Source: Rhodospirillales bacterium
Lineage (GTDB): Bacteria; Pseudomonadota; Alphaproteobacteria; Rhodospirillales; UBA2165
NCBI GenBank assembly: GCA_013204125.1
Contig: JABMOP010000377.1
Coordinates: 1-5,521, forward strand
Direction of reading: 5' to 3'
DNA: 5,521 nucleotides
Of the stretch, positions 4,062 to 5,521 are shown in pieces. The notes below the pieces were generated by a model that saw only the letters and a list, made by a program, of their open reading frames with translations, was not told the origin of the DNA and ran no database searches. The position numbers were made by a program, and so were the translations under genes. How positions within the stretch are numbered: position 1 is the first letter of the stretch; each line of letters starts with the position of its first letter.

Positions 4062-5521
4062 CTATTCGGCCAACTCGCGCGACAGCAAAAGCCCGCTTAA
4101 AAGCCGGTTCACCGGCGTGAAGTCGTCGGTCAGGATCACCGGTTTTACATCTTCAAAAACTTTTGCCAGCCGGCCTGCCGATATGCCGCGCCAACTCGTG
4201 TCTGAACCCTGCCGCGCCCGCAGCCGATTGGCGCCGAAAGGCTTGTCCGACGCTGCGATCACCCAAGTTGTCCGGCTATCGGAGCCGCCGAGCTCGGCCT
4301 CCGGAAGCCAAAGGGTGACATAGGTGAAGCTTTGTTGGAGCGTTGCCGCCAGGGATAGGGCGAATTTCGGCCGCCGTTTCCGATCAACCGCATTGATCAC
4401 ATAGAGCCCGACCGGGGTCAGGCGTGCCTTGACCAGATCATGAAATTCACGCGTTACCAGATGCGGCGGAATGCCGATATCGGTGAAGGCATCGCCGACG
4501 ATAATATCGAACGGCCCCTTTTCCCGGCCGAGCGCGACGCGGGCGTCTTGGTGGATAATCCTTATCCGTTCGTCGGGTTTGAACCATAACTTATCGATAG
4601 CCGTGTTGGTGACTGCCGGATCAATCTCCGCCATCACCAGCCGGTGTGCCTTATCTCCGGCCAGCCAGGCGCGTGGCAGGGTGTAGGCGCCGCCGCCGAG
4701 GAGAAAACCGGAGAAGGCGTTTCCGCCTGTTCGCCGAAATACCAATTCATCAATCAACTGGACGTAAGGCGAATGAAAGCGACGCGGGAAATCCCGCAAA
4801 TTCACTCCGTGACCCAGATGATCCAACGCCATGACGCGGGCGGCGGCGGGCCCGAAGCGCAAATCATCCACTCGGATGCAGTAATACTGGCTTTCTTCGT
4901 GGCAGGGATTGGAGAGCCCCGAGAGCCCGCCAGCCGATAATGACGGCACAAGCAAAACCACCAGCACGGCAACGCCGCGCCGCAATATGTTACCTGCAAA
5001 TAGAAGGGCCAACAGGCCATAAAGAACCGCAATGGAAAGCACCGTGGTGGTTGATCCTAAAAGCGAAATGAACACCAATCCGGTCAATAGTGTTCCGACG
5101 ATGGCACCGGCGGCGCCCATGGCATACATGTGCCCGATAGTGGCGCCGCTGTCGGCGCGGCTTTTGATCGCGATCAGGGTCAGAACCGGGGAAACTCCGC
5201 CGACGAATAGGCTTGGTAAAAAGAAACACGCGAAGGTGATTAGACCTATCGCCGAAATCGGATCGAAACGGGGCAAGGCCCATGCCGAAACCAAACGAAG
5301 AAGAAACAAGGTGGCCAGCGATGCCAAGGCGGCAAGGATCAGAAAAGTAAAAATTACCCGCCGGCTTCGCCCGATGAATTGTTCGTCCGTGGTGGCGCCG
5401 GTAATGGCCCTTTGGCCCGCCCGCCCGCCGATCCAATGGCCGATGGTTAGGCCGGCCAGCACAACGGCGATGATCGTGGTCCAGGAATAAAGCGACATAC
5501 CCACATAGGGCGCCAATAGCC
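4062..5521 (-). CDS. Membrane-anchored spermidine-synthase-like protein, N-terminus beyond the right edge
   Basis: At least 486 codons are visible. The frame stays open to the window edge, where the codons preceding APYVG read (R)LL, matching the family's internal R-LLAPYVG segment, so the true start lies outside. Numbering from the TTG at 5516, residues about 11-31, 53-75, 86-105, 127-150, 155-177 and 181-198 are hydrophobic, giving about six membrane helices. A spermidine-synthase-like Rossmann domain follows: ESQYYCIRV (208-216), the nucleotide loop LLGGGAYTLPRAW (272-284), VMAEIDP (294-300) and VGDAFTDIGIPPHLVTREF (340-358). ILTDDFTPVNRLL (461-473) closes the domain. The core thus resembles aminopropyltransferases, but the active-site segment differs from the DSTDP pattern of SpeE as I recall it, so polyamine synthesis is not proven. 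The stop codon lies six bases from the convergent dioxygenase stop. Confidence 0.87.
   Translation of the reverse strand, partial: LLAPYVGMSLYSWTTIIAVVLAGLTIGHWIGGRAGQRAITGATTDEQFIGRSRRVIFTFLILAALASLATLFLLRLVSAWALPRFDPISAIGLITFACFFLPSLFVGGVSPVLTLIAIKSRADSGATIGHMYAMGAAGAIVGTLLTGLVFISLLGSTTTVLSIAVLYGLLALLFAGNILRRGVAVLVVLLVPSLSAGGLSGLSNPCHEESQYYCIRVDDLRFGPAAARVMALDHLGHGVNLRDFPRRFHSPYVQLIDELVFRRTGGNAFSGFLLGGGAYTLPRAWLAGDKAHRLVMAEIDPAVTNTAIDKLWFKPDERIRIIHQDARVALGREKGPFDIIVGDAFTDIGIPPHLVTREFHDLVKARLTPVGLYVINAVDRKRRPKFALSLAATLQQSFTYVTLWLPEAELGGSDSRTTWVIAASDKPFGANRLRARQGSDTSWRGISAGRLAKVFEDVKPVILTDDFTPVNRLLSGLLLSRELAE

Noticed and set aside
4103..4116. Hairpin GCCGG-TTCA-CCGGC downstream of the dioxygenase, considered as a terminator
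   Set aside because: It has no T-run on either strand and lies inside the 3' coding part of the convergent gene, where GC-rich stems are common.
5032..5490. Long plus-strand open frame opposite the membrane domain
   Set aside because: It is antisense to a protein with clear family motifs, has no family signature of its own, and its Arg, Lys, Pro and Ala bias is that of a shadow frame.

Overview
The window looks like chromosomal DNA from an alphaproteobacterium, probably of the Rhodospirillales type. This rests on moderately GC-rich coding sequence with AT-rich intergenic gaps, clear GGAGG-type ribosome binding sites, a CheY-like protein with an arginine-rich PDRRRR tail, and a LigB-type ring-cleavage dioxygenase next to an ACMSD-type amidohydrolase. 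Taxonomy is inferred from gene style only. I see no rRNA, tRNA, CRISPR array, insertion sequence or prophage.

Left part (1-1343). A minus-strand gene begins at 87 with a strong Shine-Dalgarno sequence and runs off the left edge; only 29 codons are visible and the product is unknown. An AT-rich divergent gap (88-336) with interrupted inverted repeats separates it from a plus-strand class I SAM-dependent methyltransferase of the CmcI/macrocin O-methyltransferase type, which starts at a TTG codon (337-1167). A 176-base gap follows and ends in a perfect 17-base palindrome directly upstream of the next gene.

Middle (1344-4055). A stand-alone response regulator (1344-1877) converges on an amidohydrolase read from the minus strand (1934-2863). 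A 13-base tandem repeat lies between their stop codons. The amidohydrolase is divergent from a LigB-family extradiol dioxygenase (3042-4055). Their 178-base shared gap holds a 12-base GC palindrome, a second short inverted repeat and a plausible promoter for the amidohydrolase. Together the two enzymes suggest a small aromatic or heteroaromatic meta-cleavage module: the dioxygenase opens a ring and the amidohydrolase decarboxylates, hydrates or hydrolyses the product. The substrate cannot be read from the sequence.

Right part (4056-5521). A minus-strand gene for a membrane protein fused to a spermidine-synthase-like domain ends six bases from the dioxygenase stop codon. Its N-terminus lies beyond the right edge.

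The observation most worth following up is in the dioxygenase. By alignment to LigB as I remember it, the second iron-ligand histidine appears to be glutamine (Q99), while the first histidine, the glutamate ligand and the catalytic histidine are all present. I found no clear case of a wholly new multi-gene system.
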